Below, in pieces: positions 1-8,906 of a DNA stretch of 47,774 nt. The position numbers were made by a program, and so were the translations under genes. The notes under the pieces are model-generated. The model was not told the DNA's origin, did no database searches, and was given only the letters and a program-made list of their open reading frames with translations. The stretch comes from Deltaproteobacteria bacterium UBA5329. GTDB lineage: Bacteria > Desulfobacterota > Syntrophorhabdia > Syntrophorhabdales > Syntrophorhabdaceae. The DNA lies in assembly GCA_002408185.1 (NCBI GenBank), contig DHQV01000100.1, forward strand, positions 71,969 through 119,742, written 5' to 3'. Position 1 is the stretch's first letter; every line of letters begins with the position of its first letter.

Positions 1-210
1 ACAGACCTCGGCACATTAGGGGGTAGGTATAGTTATGCCCTTGGCATCAACGATGCGGGTCAGGTGGTGGGACATTCTTATACCTCATCCAACGAGTCCC
101 TCCACGCCTTCCTGTACAGCAACGGGACCATGACAGACCTCGGTACTGGTGCAGAGGCTATTGACATCAACAATGCGGGTCAGGTGGTGATTCGGTATTT
201 TAGAGAATAA
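1..210 (+). CDS. C-terminal fragment of a HAF-repeat protein (partial, probably decayed)
   Basis: Open from the first base in frame 1 and stopping at 208-210. The translation holds two HAF-type repeats (TDLGTLGG...INDAGQVVG and MTDLGTG...INNAGQVV), the motif of the extracellular HAF repeat family, which is usually exported and forms beta-propeller-like arrays. After the second GQVV the sequence changes to IRYFRE and stops. About 50 bases on, another frame reads SGIGSNHVFYEITP and a stop (about 262-310), which resembles the HAF repeat end (GxGSxHAFLYE). The gene tail therefore seems frameshifted or truncated. The N-terminus lies outside the window. Function unknown. The family assignment is good; calling it decayed is inference. 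Confidence 0.7.
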   Translation, partial: TDLGTLGGRYSYALGINDAGQVVGHSYTSSNESLHAFLYSNGTMTDLGTGAEAIDINNAGQVVIRYFRE

Positions 211-371
211 TGATGTCAGCTTCAATCAAACCCTTTGGAATATATAAAGGTGGTTTGTAGACGTGAGCGGGATTGGCAGTAACCACGTGTTCTATGAGAT
301 AACTCCATAGCGATCGTGGAGGCAGAAAACGCATTAAGAAGAAAAAGAACTGAGCTTAGAAGAAGTTAGTT

Positions 372-403
372 AAAAGGGCAACTTTCGCGGTTGCCCTTTT
401 TAT
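372..403 (+). terminator. Rho-independent terminator after the HAF gene
   Basis: Perfect 11-bp arms AAAAGGGCAAC (372-382) and GTTGCCCTTTT (390-400) around the 7-base loop TTTCGCG, ending in a T run. It separates the HAF remnant from the lipoprotein gene. Confidence 0.85.
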
Positions 404-480
404 AATCATTTCCAGATAGTGAGGTTGGGAAATACATTATTAAATAAGAACAGGTTTTAGGTTACTAAAGACTTTAACAA

Positions 481-540
481 TTCCGAACTAATCAAGTTAA
501 AAGATTTAATAATCTATTTAAGAAGGGGAGAGTTGCCGGA
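481..540 (+). repeat. Dispersed intergenic repeat, copy A of 3
   Basis: About 60 bases ending in AGAAGGGGAGAGTTGCCGGA. The same tail and a similar upstream part (TTCNGANTAT...AAGTTT or CAGTTTAGA, then GATT) occur at 8204-8262 and 16236-16298. All copies are on the plus strand in intergenic DNA. Copy A lies just upstream of the promoter of the lipoprotein gene. Nature unknown: a regulatory element, or the end of a small mobile unit. Confidence 0.6.
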
Positions 541-562
541 GCGGGCAAACAGACGCAAACTC

Positions 563-590
563 TTGTTAATATTGGTTAAAGTGGTATTAT
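563..590 (+). promoter_or_regulatory. Sigma70-type promoter for the lipoprotein gene
   Basis: TTGTTA (563-568), 16-base spacer, TATTAT (585-590). The predicted start of transcription is about 25 bases before the ATG at 622. Two other cargo promoters (3305 and 18028) use the same 16-base spacing. Confidence 0.55.
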
Positions 591-621
591 GAAATTAAAT
601 TATCTTTAAAATAAAACTAAA

Positions 622-1686
622 ATGAAACAATGGTTAAAGCTCAGTAGTTTAATCGGGGCCTTCCTGTCGGTTATTTTTGTTTTGTCTGGATGCTCGGAAC
701 TAAAATTTCAAAAGAACGAAACGAAAGATATAGAGAACAATGAAGAAGAAAAACTTCTCGAAAGGTATGAAGAAATATTCAAGTTAAGCGATGATAAAGC
801 GGGGAATGAGCAATTCTATGATCTGTACCTTTCTCCAGAATCAAAACAGAGAATAGCCAAAGCCCAATATTTGGAGAACCAAGAAAAAGGAAGGCAGTCT
901 CTCAACAAAGAAGTTATGGATAAGTTAAGGGAAGTGCATAAAGTGGTCGTCAAAGGGGATACCGGATATATAGAAAGGACGTTGACGGTCTGTTTTAACC
1001 AGGAATGTAGCGATAAAATAGAATCGAAGGGATATAAGAAATATGTGAAGATAAACAATGAATGGTTTGCAGTGCACGATGATAAACCAATTTATTGTAT
1101 CCGAGATGAAGCATATGATATGCCGGAAGAGTTCAAGCGGGCCTTAAGCCTGATTACTCAAAGATATGAAGATCGTGGCAATACCGCTGAAGCGAACAAC
1201 CTGGAAAATATCAAGAATTGCTTAAGAATTGAATATTCCGAAACCAGTAAGGAGATAAATGGGGCTGAAGGAGTGTTTGTCTTTTCGCCTTCCCATTCAT
1301 TAGATGAGTATCTAATAAAAGTTTCCCCGAAATATAGCATAAAGGATGATCTTTTAACCGCGGTTTTATTGCGCCATGAGTTAACTCATGTTTTTCAATA
1401 TGCCAATAATAAAGATATAAATTCTTCGGAAGGCTGTTATAAATCAGAAGTTGAAGCGTTTACTACCGAGGGCCAGTTTATATATCAAGTCCTAAATTCT
1501 GAAGAAAGAAAATCGCTGGAATCTAGGATTGCCAATTCTTCCGATGTTGCTGGGTTATTCGGAACTTTTTTAACCATAGCCAAAAATCAAGGCGATCTTG
1601 TTGAAGAAAAAACAATGAATTATCTAATGGCCAACCCTTATTATCAAAAACAATGTGGCCAATATCCGACAGATGACCAGAATTAA
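622..1686 (+). CDS. Putative lipoprotein zinc metallopeptidase (HELTH motif)
   Basis: 354 aa. Residues 1-24 form a lipoprotein signal peptide: basic start, hydrophobic core, lipobox LSGC with the lipidated Cys at residue 24. The product should be anchored to a membrane on the outside of the cytoplasm. Residues 252-256 read HELTH within LLRHELTHVFQ, the HExxH zinc motif of gluzincin-type metallopeptidases; a downstream Glu in EVEAFTTEG (about residue 277) could be the third ligand. The middle is charged and has no family I recognise. The ATG at 622 has an A-rich leader and no clear SD, like other cargo genes here, and sits behind a good promoter. The 41-aa membrane protein overlaps its end. 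Peptidase activity is inferred from the motif only. Confidence 0.75.
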   Translation: MKQWLKLSSLIGAFLSVIFVLSGCSELKFQKNETKDIENNEEEKLLERYEEIFKLSDDKAGNEQFYDLYLSPESKQRIAKAQYLENQEKGRQSLNKEVMDKLREVHKVVVKGDTGYIERTLTVCFNQECSDKIESKGYKKYVKINNEWFAVHDDKPIYCIRDEAYDMPEEFKRALSLITQRYEDRGNTAEANNLENIKNCLRIEYSETSKEINGAEGVFVFSPSHSLDEYLIKVSPKYSIKDDLLTAVLLRHELTHVFQYANNKDINSSEGCYKSEVEAFTTEGQFIYQVLNSEERKSLESRIANSSDVAGLFGTFLTIAKNQGDLVEEKTMNYLMANPYYQKQCGQYPTDDQN

Positions 1687-1798
1687 AAAGTTTCTAAAAG
1701 AGATTTTCGATATAGAGCAATTGCCTGACAGGGAGCTGTATATTCTCATTAGTATTTTCCTTCTAATCGTTGTGCTAGGCGTATTAAAGTTGATTTAA
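1673..1798 (+). CDS. Small single-pass membrane protein (41 aa)
   Basis: ATG at 1673 lies inside the last codons of the lipoprotein gene (14-base overlap), so the two are probably co-translated. The protein has a charged N-terminal half (MTRIKKFLKEIFDIEQLPDRE) and a C-terminal hydrophobic helix (ILISIFLLIVVLGVLKLI), which predicts a single membrane span with the N-terminus inside. Short length limits confidence, but the overlap, composition and clean stop support a real gene. It may work with the lipoprotein; no family recognised. Confidence 0.55.
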   Translation: MTRIKKFLKEIFDIEQLPDRELYILISIFLLIVVLGVLKLI

Positions 1799-1850
1799 TC
1801 TTTCATTTTGATATAGAAAACACAAAGACCATTTTTAGGAGCGTTATCGA

Positions 1851-3233
1851 ATGAGAATCCCTAAGTTTTCCAAAATTGGTAACTTCTGGCTGCCTGCAAA
1901 TCCTGAAGATAAATTGTCTGGAACTCTGACAATATCAGAATCAGGTGAAGCTGAACTCGAAGTCGCCGGTGTGTTTGGCGGCTTAAAAAAGATGTTTGAT
2001 AATGACCTCAATATCGAAAGACTGAACGGGGTTTTGGAGGGAGAGGGTTCGGTAACCCTAGATAAATGTCATTACAAGACAAAGAACCTTGCTCTGCAAG
2101 GCATATCAAGATCCCTTCTTCATGTAAATCGCGTTTTTATAGGGGCTCACTATAAGGACGGAGAAGATATAAAGTTCTCAAGCCTTAAGTTTTCTTTGGA
2201 AGGATTTGATGAATGGCTATCTATTTCAGGCATTAAAACAAAACATGATCAGAATTTCAGAAACGTATCCATCAAGTTCCGCGCGCCCAAGGAGATCCGG
2301 ATAAAACTTACAGGCGACATTGATTTGTTATTCACTTTTGAATGGACGTTTCCCGGCGCCAGTAATGTTACAGAAGCTAAAATCAACCAGAGGTCCTTCG
2401 TAAAATTGGAGTCAAAAAAGTTGATGAAATTTGAGGATTTTACCCGGCTGGCCTTCAGATTAAATAATTTCTTCTGTTTTGCTACAGATGAAACAGTAAC
2501 CTTCACCTCTTTCATTGGGACTTCATATGAAATAAAAGAAAAACGCGCCGATCTGGAAGTTGAGGTTCCAATAAAAATAATTTATCCCAGCCTGCCCTTT
2601 TCAAAAACAGCCCCTGATGTGCAAAGGAATAAGATACTTTTCCGATATAATCAAGTGGCCAAGAAACTAGGAAAAATATTAACTAAGTGGTTGGATGCCT
2701 ACGAACGCTACGAGCCCGCCTTCAATCTCTATTTCGCATCAACATCTGACGCACATGAATACCTGGAAAACAAGTTCCTTTCCCTCGCCCAAGCTATAGA
2801 AACATTCCACAGGAGAACATCCGAAGAAACAACCATGCCGGGCACTGAATTTGACGAATTGGTCGCGCAGCTTTTGTTGACTTGTCCGCAGTCAAGAAAA
2901 GAATGGCTGGAAGGGTTGCTTAAATATGCTAACGAGATATCATTAAGAAAGCGTCTGAAGAAAATGATCGATCCTTTCAAATCATATTTTGGGTCAGCAA
3001 GGGACAGAGAAGCTTTAGTAGGTAATATAGTAAATACCAGAAATTATCTTGTTCATTACGATAGAAGCTTGGAAACAAAAGCCTTAACCGGTATTGAGCT
3101 TTGGGGTGTTTGCATGAAGATCGAAGGTCTTTTTCAGCTACACTTATTAAAACTGTTAGGGTTTTCCAGCTCCGAAATCGAGGCCATTGGTAAGAACCAT
3201 GGGCACCTGGCCAGGAAACTAGCAAAATCCTAA
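1851..3233 (+). CDS. apeA: ApeA-type HEPN anti-phage protein
   Basis: 460 aa. The N-terminal half (about 1-300) reads like the ApeA N-terminal beta domain: an early NFWLPANPEDKLSGTLTIS segment followed by repeated short strands and ESGEAELEVAG. The C-terminal part (about 310-460) is helical and contains the HEPN RNase motif RNxxxH as RNYLVH, with R397 and H402. ApeA proteins are single-gene abortive anti-phage systems whose HEPN domain is needed for defence, presumably by RNA cleavage. The length is normal for the family. The gene stands alone between the lipoprotein pair and a surface protein. ATG at 1851 follows an AGGAGC-like leader. Family membership is fairly sure; activity is inferred. 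Confidence 0.8.
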   Translation: MRIPKFSKIGNFWLPANPEDKLSGTLTISESGEAELEVAGVFGGLKKMFDNDLNIERLNGVLEGEGSVTLDKCHYKTKNLALQGISRSLLHVNRVFIGAHYKDGEDIKFSSLKFSLEGFDEWLSISGIKTKHDQNFRNVSIKFRAPKEIRIKLTGDIDLLFTFEWTFPGASNVTEAKINQRSFVKLESKKLMKFEDFTRLAFRLNNFFCFATDETVTFTSFIGTSYEIKEKRADLEVEVPIKIIYPSLPFSKTAPDVQRNKILFRYNQVAKKLGKILTKWLDAYERYEPAFNLYFASTSDAHEYLENKFLSLAQAIETFHRRTSEETTMPGTEFDELVAQLLLTCPQSRKEWLEGLLKYANEISLRKRLKKMIDPFKSYFGSARDREALVGNIVNTRNYLVHYDRSLETKALTGIELWGVCMKIEGLFQLHLLKLLGFSSSEIEAIGKNHGHLARKLAKS

Positions 3234-3304
3234 AACCAGCTTGGTTCAGAGAGTTAAAGAGAATAAATATATCTCCGTTTTGTAGTTAAATCTCCCCTGG
3301 GTGT

Positions 3305-3332
3305 TTGACAAAATTACTCATTATTTTATAAT
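3305..3332 (+). promoter_or_regulatory. Strong sigma70 promoter for surface protein 1
   Basis: Consensus TTGACA (3305-3310), 16-base spacer, consensus TATAAT (3327-3332), giving a leader of about 70 bases before the ATG at 3409. The promoter of the second LysM surface protein (18028-18055) has exactly the same hexamers and spacing. Confidence 0.8.
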
Positions 3333-3408
3333 TCAATCATACAAAGTCGCTTTGAAGACTTTTAATCAGAGATCCACCGAGATCCTTTCTTAATTCTCAA
3401 AAATAAAA

Positions 3409-6400
3409 ATGAAACAAAATCAATTTGCCTCTGAGGATATCGAGGGATCAAAAAACTATTTCATAAAATTCGGAAACTTAAGAATCCAAAACTTTACTCT
3501 TGCTCGCTGTGCTGTTTTCTTCGCAATCTTGTTGGGAAGTTTAATTCTTGCTCATAGCGCAAATGCCGAGGTTTATGTTCATTATTCAGACAACACAGCA
3601 GGGGCGAAGAAGATAGACATTTACCAGAAGATGGGCGACTCTGATGGTAAAGACAAAGCGTGGGTTAGATGGAGATTGCAGCAATATGCAGGGGGCAACA
3701 CTGCTTGGGATGTCGGAGGTGTTACATATGGAAGAGTAGGATCTGTTGCACTTGAGACAAATAGGGATGACTTTACGTTTGATAACGGGACAGGTGACAG
3801 TGGAAGTTGGACAAACTATTCAATAGGCAATATTGTTGCGAAACGCAGAGATAGCGGAACCGGCTACGTAGCCTACAGTTCCTTTGCCTCATACACGGTT
3901 GGAGCAGATTATGATGAGGTTTATCTTGGAGTTCATAACAATAGCCTTGTAAATGGCGTCATACGAATAAAAATCAATGGCAATATTGCGACAGGTGACA
4001 GTCTTGATTTAAACGGGCTTTATGATGAAGGCGCTCATGGGTCTGATAATGTGAATCCAGCGTGGATTCACATAGGGTCGAGCGTTAAACAAGGAGATAT
4101 TATAACCATAGAAGCTGCTGCTGATACTAGTAAGGTTCGGCACGTTATTACTGGGTTGCAATTTGTTAACCAAAATTTGATTGTTCCCGGCGATGCGGGT
4201 TGGGGATATTTTGGTGCTTCTGACGTAACTACTCCAGGAAGTTCACAAATGGTCGCTATCAGTGGGTATCTACCAGGACAAACAAATACATTTATGTTTG
4301 GGATTGCTCATGGCCATGAATATAATGGATCGCTCACAAGTCTGGTCATGGATGGAACTTCTTATGCTTTAGACAATTCGTTCACCCTTGGGCAAGTCAA
4401 ATCGGGTTCAACGATTTCTGCAACCGCGACATCTATTGGATATGGAAACACCCAGGTAACAGATGATTTTGGGACAATGACCAAAAACATGTCTTGGACT
4501 GGGTCCAGCCATACACAATCATGGTCTTTAGCGCTCACCAAAACATACGTAACGAGTACCGTCTACACCAGTATGTGGCCTGCTTCTTATAACAGTGAAC
4601 ATCCAATTTTTAGATATGGTTCTATTGGGAATGATTTTAATTTGTTGTTACCCAATGGTGATGCCGGGTCTAATACATACGCTACTCCTTATAATTCAAG
4701 TAATAGTCTGTCCTATTTCGGGGGAGATTCGAATCTTAGTGTCTCAATTACTACAGAAGATGATATAGATCAATCATTTATATGGATTACAAATGAATAT
4801 GGAAAGGGCTATCTTCAAAATTTGTCACGTTCAAAAACATGGACGAACGGGGAAACGATAGCTCCAGGAGCAACTACATTCACGCTTACATATCAGGAGC
4901 CGTCCAGTGTTACATGGACAGGAGGAAAAACTCTTGTAGTGCCGCGATCGCCCACTATCGACACTGTGACTGAATCATTGCCTTTTGATGGGAATAACAT
5001 CATCGTTAAACCATATTCCAATGTCTCTCTCACATTTAATAATGTTGTGCCTACAAGAACGACATTTACGAGTGTAAACGACAATTCAATCGGAGAACGG
5101 GACTACTCTTCAACTGGCTCTCCGGTCGCAGGTGATTGGTTGGGAATAATTGCGAGTGGGTCGGATTCGACATATGCAAACGTAATTAAATATGCAACCA
5201 CAGGAATAACTGCAAGCAATAATTCGAATATTTATAATAATTCATTTTATCAGAACTCAACGGGAATTAATGCAAGTTCTGGGTCCTTAATAAAAAATAA
5301 TGCCATAATTAATTCAACAACAGCAACTGTAGGAGCTGGGACATTTGATTATAATTGTTATTTAGGAAATACGGAGCCAAGTGGAATGAATGATGACCCT
5401 ATCTTTGTTTCCGATTCAGACTTTCACCTCCAATCCACCTCTCTTGCCATCGATTCCGGCGCTGACGTGTCCTTGACGACAGACTACGAAGGCAACCCCA
5501 TCTATGGCCTTCCAGACATCGGAGCCTATGAATACCAGCCGCCCTATATCATGGGAACAGACGACATCGATATCGGAGCCGGAACCAGAATATATGGAGA
5601 TGGACAATTCAGGGATGTAGGTATAACTTCCAGCCTCGGAGCCAATCTATCCATTACTCCAGAAAATGATTTTGAAACCTATACTTCCGGTGAAGTTCGT
5701 CCTCAATGGCTGGATATATCCAATATCACCTGGACGGCCAATGCAAAGGAATGGACGGAATCTTCTGATGATCCTGCTCTTGCCAATACCGTCCATACAA
5801 CAGGAGACTCCACCTCCGGAGCCTACTATTATGTCAAAGTAGATGGCGAATTAGGTACTGAAATAACCGGAGACAATTGCATCAACAGCATCTGTCTGGC
5901 TGACGGAAATGGAAACATAATTTTTACCTACACTGGCACTTATTCCAGTCATACTTTTGAAATCACTCCCCGGGAAGGACAGATCATCACTGATATAAAC
6001 GAAACCCAACTCAAAATCAACCGCAATGAAAAAGAAGCTTTGGACGAAGACGAAAAATTCTATCTGGACGAAGACAAAGCTAAACTGAAAGGCCAAGATG
6101 CCACTTTGGCTAATGGACAAGTCAAAATCTACAAAGATGGCAGAAAATATGCCACCGTCGACGTTGACAGTAATGGAAGCTGGAGTAAAAAAATTACTTT
6201 CGGCCATAACAAAAACTATACCATCAAACTCAAATTCTATGACCAGTACGGAACTCTTCGGGATACCAAAGAATACGATGTCGAAGTGGACACTCAAAAA
6301 CCGGTTTTCGCCGATCCATTCCCCGAAACTCTTACCATACAAAAAGACAAACCGATTAACTTTCCCACTACCGACGAAGACACGAGCGTTGATTTCTACA

Positions 6401-6966
6401 AAATTAAACTGTTAGATGAAAACGGGCATATCCTCCGAGGCTGGAGAGAACAAAAAAAAAGCGTTTATTTCATTCCGGACAGTGTTTTGGATCAAGCCAA
6501 AAACATAGTGGTAAGAGCTTATGATAAATCCGGAAACTATTCTGAGGAACAGACTCTTTTAAATATTGTAGAAAATCAATCCAATGCCGCCGCCGCCAAT
6601 AACAATGTACAAACGAATAATTTTGGCAAAGAATCGTCAGGTCAGCAAGTAAGGAACGATACAAGTAAACCCAACGTTTGTTCCTATACTGTCCAGTCTG
6701 GAGACACTCTTTGGAAGATAGCGCAGGAAGTTTACGGAAACGGATCTGCTTATCCGAAGATAATCGAAACTAACAAAGACAAATACCCGAATATTGATTC
6801 TGTACTCTCCATTGGCCAGGAACTTACTTTCGATTGTGACAATAACAGTGAAGTTAAAGGCGTAAGCGACATAAAGAAAGACGACAAGGACGAAACTCCG
6901 TCAATTCGAAATCAAAACCAAGAATCTTCCGAAGCTAAATGGTGGAATCCGTTTACGTGGTTTTAG
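3409..6966 (+). CDS. Large LysM-tailed cell-surface protein 1
   Basis: 1185 aa. A cytoplasmic N-terminus of about 30 residues precedes a membrane/signal segment (about 31-52, ending AHSANA). The long extracellular part is rich in Thr, Ser, Asn and Gly. Around 560-690 it has the Asn-rich short repeats of a right-handed beta-helix (NNSNIYNNSFYQNSTGI...), closed by LAIDSG...DIGAYEY, common in secreted beta-helix proteins. Ig-like segments follow. C1091-C1143 is one LysM domain (VQSGDTLWKIAQEVYGNGS...GQELTF), which binds peptidoglycan-type glycans. The protein ends EAKWWNPFTWF. The last ~90 residues match those of the protein at 18140-23389, so the two share an anchoring module. It has its own promoter and terminator and an A-rich leader without SD. 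Probable role: surface structure or adhesion. Confidence 0.75.
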   Translation: MKQNQFASEDIEGSKNYFIKFGNLRIQNFTLARCAVFFAILLGSLILAHSANAEVYVHYSDNTAGAKKIDIYQKMGDSDGKDKAWVRWRLQQYAGGNTAWDVGGVTYGRVGSVALETNRDDFTFDNGTGDSGSWTNYSIGNIVAKRRDSGTGYVAYSSFASYTVGADYDEVYLGVHNNSLVNGVIRIKINGNIATGDSLDLNGLYDEGAHGSDNVNPAWIHIGSSVKQGDIITIEAAADTSKVRHVITGLQFVNQNLIVPGDAGWGYFGASDVTTPGSSQMVAISGYLPGQTNTFMFGIAHGHEYNGSLTSLVMDGTSYALDNSFTLGQVKSGSTISATATSIGYGNTQVTDDFGTMTKNMSWTGSSHTQSWSLALTKTYVTSTVYTSMWPASYNSEHPIFRYGSIGNDFNLLLPNGDAGSNTYATPYNSSNSLSYFGGDSNLSVSITTEDDIDQSFIWITNEYGKGYLQNLSRSKTWTNGETIAPGATTFTLTYQEPSSVTWTGGKTLVVPRSPTIDTVTESLPFDGNNIIVKPYSNVSLTFNNVVPTRTTFTSVNDNSIGERDYSSTGSPVAGDWLGIIASGSDSTYANVIKYATTGITASNNSNIYNNSFYQNSTGINASSGSLIKNNAIINSTTATVGAGTFDYNCYLGNTEPSGMNDDPIFVSDSDFHLQSTSLAIDSGADVSLTTDYEGNPIYGLPDIGAYEYQPPYIMGTDDIDIGAGTRIYGDGQFRDVGITSSLGANLSITPENDFETYTSGEVRPQWLDISNITWTANAKEWTESSDDPALANTVHTTGDSTSGAYYYVKVDGELGTEITGDNCINSICLADGNGNIIFTYTGTYSSHTFEITPREGQIITDINETQLKINRNEKEALDEDEKFYLDEDKAKLKGQDATLANGQVKIYKDGRKYATVDVDSNGSWSKKITFGHNKNYTIKLKFYDQYGTLRDTKEYDVEVDTQKPVFADPFPETLTIQKDKPINFPTTDEDTSVDFYKIKLLDENGHILRGWREQKKSVYFIPDSVLDQAKNIVVRAYDKSGNYSEEQTLLNIVENQSNAAAANNNVQTNNFGKESSGQQVRNDTSKPNVCSYTVQSGDTLWKIAQEVYGNGSAYPKIIETNKDKYPNIDSVLSIGQELTFDCDNNSEVKGVSDIKKDDKDETPSIRNQNQESSEAKWWNPFTWF

Positions 6967-6986
6967 GAAAGGATTGCAGTTTTCAC

Positions 6987-7012
6987 GGGCTCACATTGCG
7001 TGAGTCCTTTTT
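6987..7012 (+). terminator. Rho-independent terminator after surface protein 1
   Basis: GGGCTCAC (6987-6994) pairs with GTGAGTCC (7000-7007), with one G-U pair and a 5-base loop, followed by TTTTT. It lies 20 bases past the stop codon. Confidence 0.85.
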
Positions 7013-7054
7013 CGTGAGCAGCCTGAAATTCATAAGATTAGGAGAACGTGCCCC

Positions 7055-7074
7055 CATGCAAATAAATTTGCATG
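7055..7074. promoter_or_regulatory. Perfect 20-bp palindrome overlapping a likely -35 box
   Basis: Arms CATGCAAAT (7055-7063) and ATTTGCATG (7066-7074) around AA. The right arm contains TTGCAT (7068-7073), which with TAGAAT (7092-7097, 18-base spacer) could be the promoter of the membrane gene at 7129. This is the typical placement of a repressor operator. No regulator is identified. Confidence 0.5.
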
Positions 7075-7128
7075 TTCCTGATATAGTGAAATAGAATGAA
7101 CCATATCAAAAGAGATGGTTGACCGGGA

Positions 7129-8154
7129 ATGGTAACAACAGAGACCTCAATTAGGAATACTGTAGCGGCTATAAATGCCACAATGCTTGGCATACTAATC
7201 GCTCTTGTCGCGGCTTATGCTATCTATGTAAATGATTTATTGAGAAACGCTGAATTTGAAGCCATAGCAGAAGCGGAAAAAATAAATCAGATCTCCTTTG
7301 CCAGATCGGCCTATTACCCAAAAAATCTTGGTCATTTTGCGAGTATGGTCAATAACGCAATAGACATTCAGCGGAAAGAAATGTCAATCCAAAGAAACCA
7401 GGAGCCAGTTGAGACATCCTTGTTGCTGCCTGTTAATCAAAAAGACTTCGAGGAGTTATCGCGATATCTACAATTCTTGTGGAATCCTTTATGGGAGATG
7501 CATAAAAAGGATGGAGAATACTCGATTGGTAACAACAAATTTCTTCCTAGGGATGCTGCCAACCGGGATGAAGAAGTTTTTCGGGTCCTGAATTTAATGG
7601 GGCACTGTCATCTTTTTCCAGATCCACCCCTTGAGACAGATGCCACATTTTCCAAACTCCCGCCGGGAAAGAAATACTTTAAGGATATTAAAGACGTTTT
7701 TACTTGGCTACATGAAACTGAGGCATTTCTTTTTGCGGTGAAAAATCTTCGATATAATATGGCTATCTTTGAATCCAATTCGAAACCTTTTAACGCATTA
7801 TTTTTGAGAGACAAGAAGTTAATTAAAAAGTGGGAATCATCGATCATCTTGAAGAGTTACGGACACCTTGATCCCACGTATCTTTTTTCGGATTTCCTCA
7901 CTACTTCTAAAAAAGTCCAGCATGTCGCTGAAGAAACGCGCTATAAAGCTAATCGGTTTCAAAAGCTTGCAGAACGTTATCCGTCCTCTATTTTGTTTGT
8001 CATTATGCTTTTATTTCTCGCAATCCTTCTGGTTCTAGGTGTTGCATTGCCGCTGATATCCTCTCGTGTCCCAAAATGGCTTTACCTCCACGTGCCGCTG
8101 TGGTCATCTATCTTTATATACGTGGTCATTGCCCTGCTTTTAGTTATCAAGTGA
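7129..8154 (+). CDS. Unknown membrane protein with one N-terminal and two C-terminal spans
   Basis: 341 aa. Residues about 12-34 (AAINATMLGILIALVAAYAIYV) form one membrane helix. Residues about 35-280 are hydrophilic and mostly helical. Two more helices lie near 285-310 and 317-340, the last running to the C-terminus. The soluble part probably sits on one side between helices 1 and 2. No enzyme motif was found. It has its own promoter with a palindrome, and repeat copy B follows. The neighbourhood is full of defence genes and this membrane-anchored layout is common among effectors there, but that is only context. ATG at 7129 follows a weak GACCGGGA leader. Confidence 0.6.
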   Translation: MVTTETSIRNTVAAINATMLGILIALVAAYAIYVNDLLRNAEFEAIAEAEKINQISFARSAYYPKNLGHFASMVNNAIDIQRKEMSIQRNQEPVETSLLLPVNQKDFEELSRYLQFLWNPLWEMHKKDGEYSIGNNKFLPRDAANRDEEVFRVLNLMGHCHLFPDPPLETDATFSKLPPGKKYFKDIKDVFTWLHETEAFLFAVKNLRYNMAIFESNSKPFNALFLRDKKLIKKWESSIILKSYGHLDPTYLFSDFLTTSKKVQHVAEETRYKANRFQKLAERYPSSILFVIMLLFLAILLVLGVALPLISSRVPKWLYLHVPLWSSIFIYVVIALLLVIK

Positions 8155-8564
8155 CTTGAGAATAGCCCCCGATTAGAAGAGATTATTCCACATCGTAACT
8201 TTCCTTCGGATTATTTCAGTTTAGAGGATTTAAAAATATATTTAAGAAGGGGATTGTTGCCAATTTCAGCATATTAGAAAGAATTGGAATCTCCGGAAAG
8301 AACAGCCCGATTGAGCGCCAAACCAAGAAGGCGTCCAGTCGAGTAGAGCCTGAGCTTTCTAGCTTTCGAGCGAAGTGTTTTTTTCATCTTTGTTTGCAAT
8401 GATATCTACTTCGTCGGAAAGGATTTTTCTGACCTCATTAATAGCAGGGCTTGAGGACCGGGAAAAAGATCTTGTTACACTTCGGTTTCCGGGTGTAATA
8501 TTCAAGTATAGAGAGGAGTTCCAAACTGATTTAATAACGATGAATATATAAGAAAGGGGAAATA
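8155..8564. other. Gene-poor stretch with repeat copy B and a likely promoter
   Basis: Contains repeat copy B (8204-8262) and a possible promoter for the two-gene operon at 8565: TTGTTA (8472-8477), 18-base spacer, TAATAT (8496-8501). TTACAC (about 8475-8480) and GTGTAA (about 8493-8498) form an inverted repeat inside that promoter and could be an operator. The minus strand about 8345-8560 can be read as a short open frame ending DEVDIIANKDEKNTSLES, without a convincing start; it may be a decayed gene. Nothing else seen. Confidence 0.4.
8204..8262 (+). repeat. Dispersed intergenic repeat, copy B of 3
   Basis: Shares CTTCGGATTATTTCAGTTTA, GGATT and AAGAAGGGGAxxGTTGCC with copy C at 16236-16298, and TTTAAGAAGGGGA with copy A at 481-540. 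It is more diverged at the 3' end than A and C. Confidence 0.55.
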
Positions 8565-8906
8565 ATGGCTACAATCAACGAACTAGCTCGACAGTATGCT
8601 GAACGGATATCAAAAGCAATAGCTGAGGACGGTTTTTCAAGGGGTACTGAGATAAGTGCATCAGTTCTGCGTGCTTCCAAAACCATTCGGGCAATCAAAT
8701 CGGTAAAGACGGAGATCGATGAGCTTACTTATACTGAGACAATAAAACCCATTTCGGAAACTGACAAAGGAAAGATAGTCGCAGGAATCCAAAAAGAACT
8801 TCGTTTGCCCACTCAAAGGCAAATGGAAATTATTCTTGAGGCAGCCAGCAACGACGACTTATCAGATCTAGCTGATGAAATCGAGAATATTCTTAGAGGT
8901 CGATGA
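8565..8906 (+). CDS. Unknown small soluble protein (113 aa), operon partner of 8903
   Basis: 113 aa, mostly alpha-helical and charged (MATINELARQYAERISKAIAEDGF...). No membrane segment and no known motif. A leader with GGGGA six bases before the ATG gives a fair SD. The stop overlaps the next start by four bases (ATGA), so the two are translationally coupled. The pair sits between unknown membrane genes and an RloC-like ATPase, so a defence or toxin-antitoxin role is possible but not shown by the sequence. Confidence 0.55.
   Translation: MATINELARQYAERISKAIAEDGFSRGTEISASVLRASKTIRAIKSVKTEIDELTYTETIKPISETDKGKIVAGIQKELRLPTQRQMEIILEAASNDDLSDLADEIENILRGR

Noticed and set aside
519..575. Resemblance of repeat copy A to the 5' half of a class II tRNA (GGAGAGTTGCCGGAGCGG)
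   Set aside because: No anticodon arm, variable arm or T-arm follows, and copies B and C lack the D-arm part.
5851..6342. Minus-strand open frame of 163 codons inside surface protein 1
   Set aside because: Low-complexity Phe/Val-rich translation antisense to a well-supported gene; no start signals.
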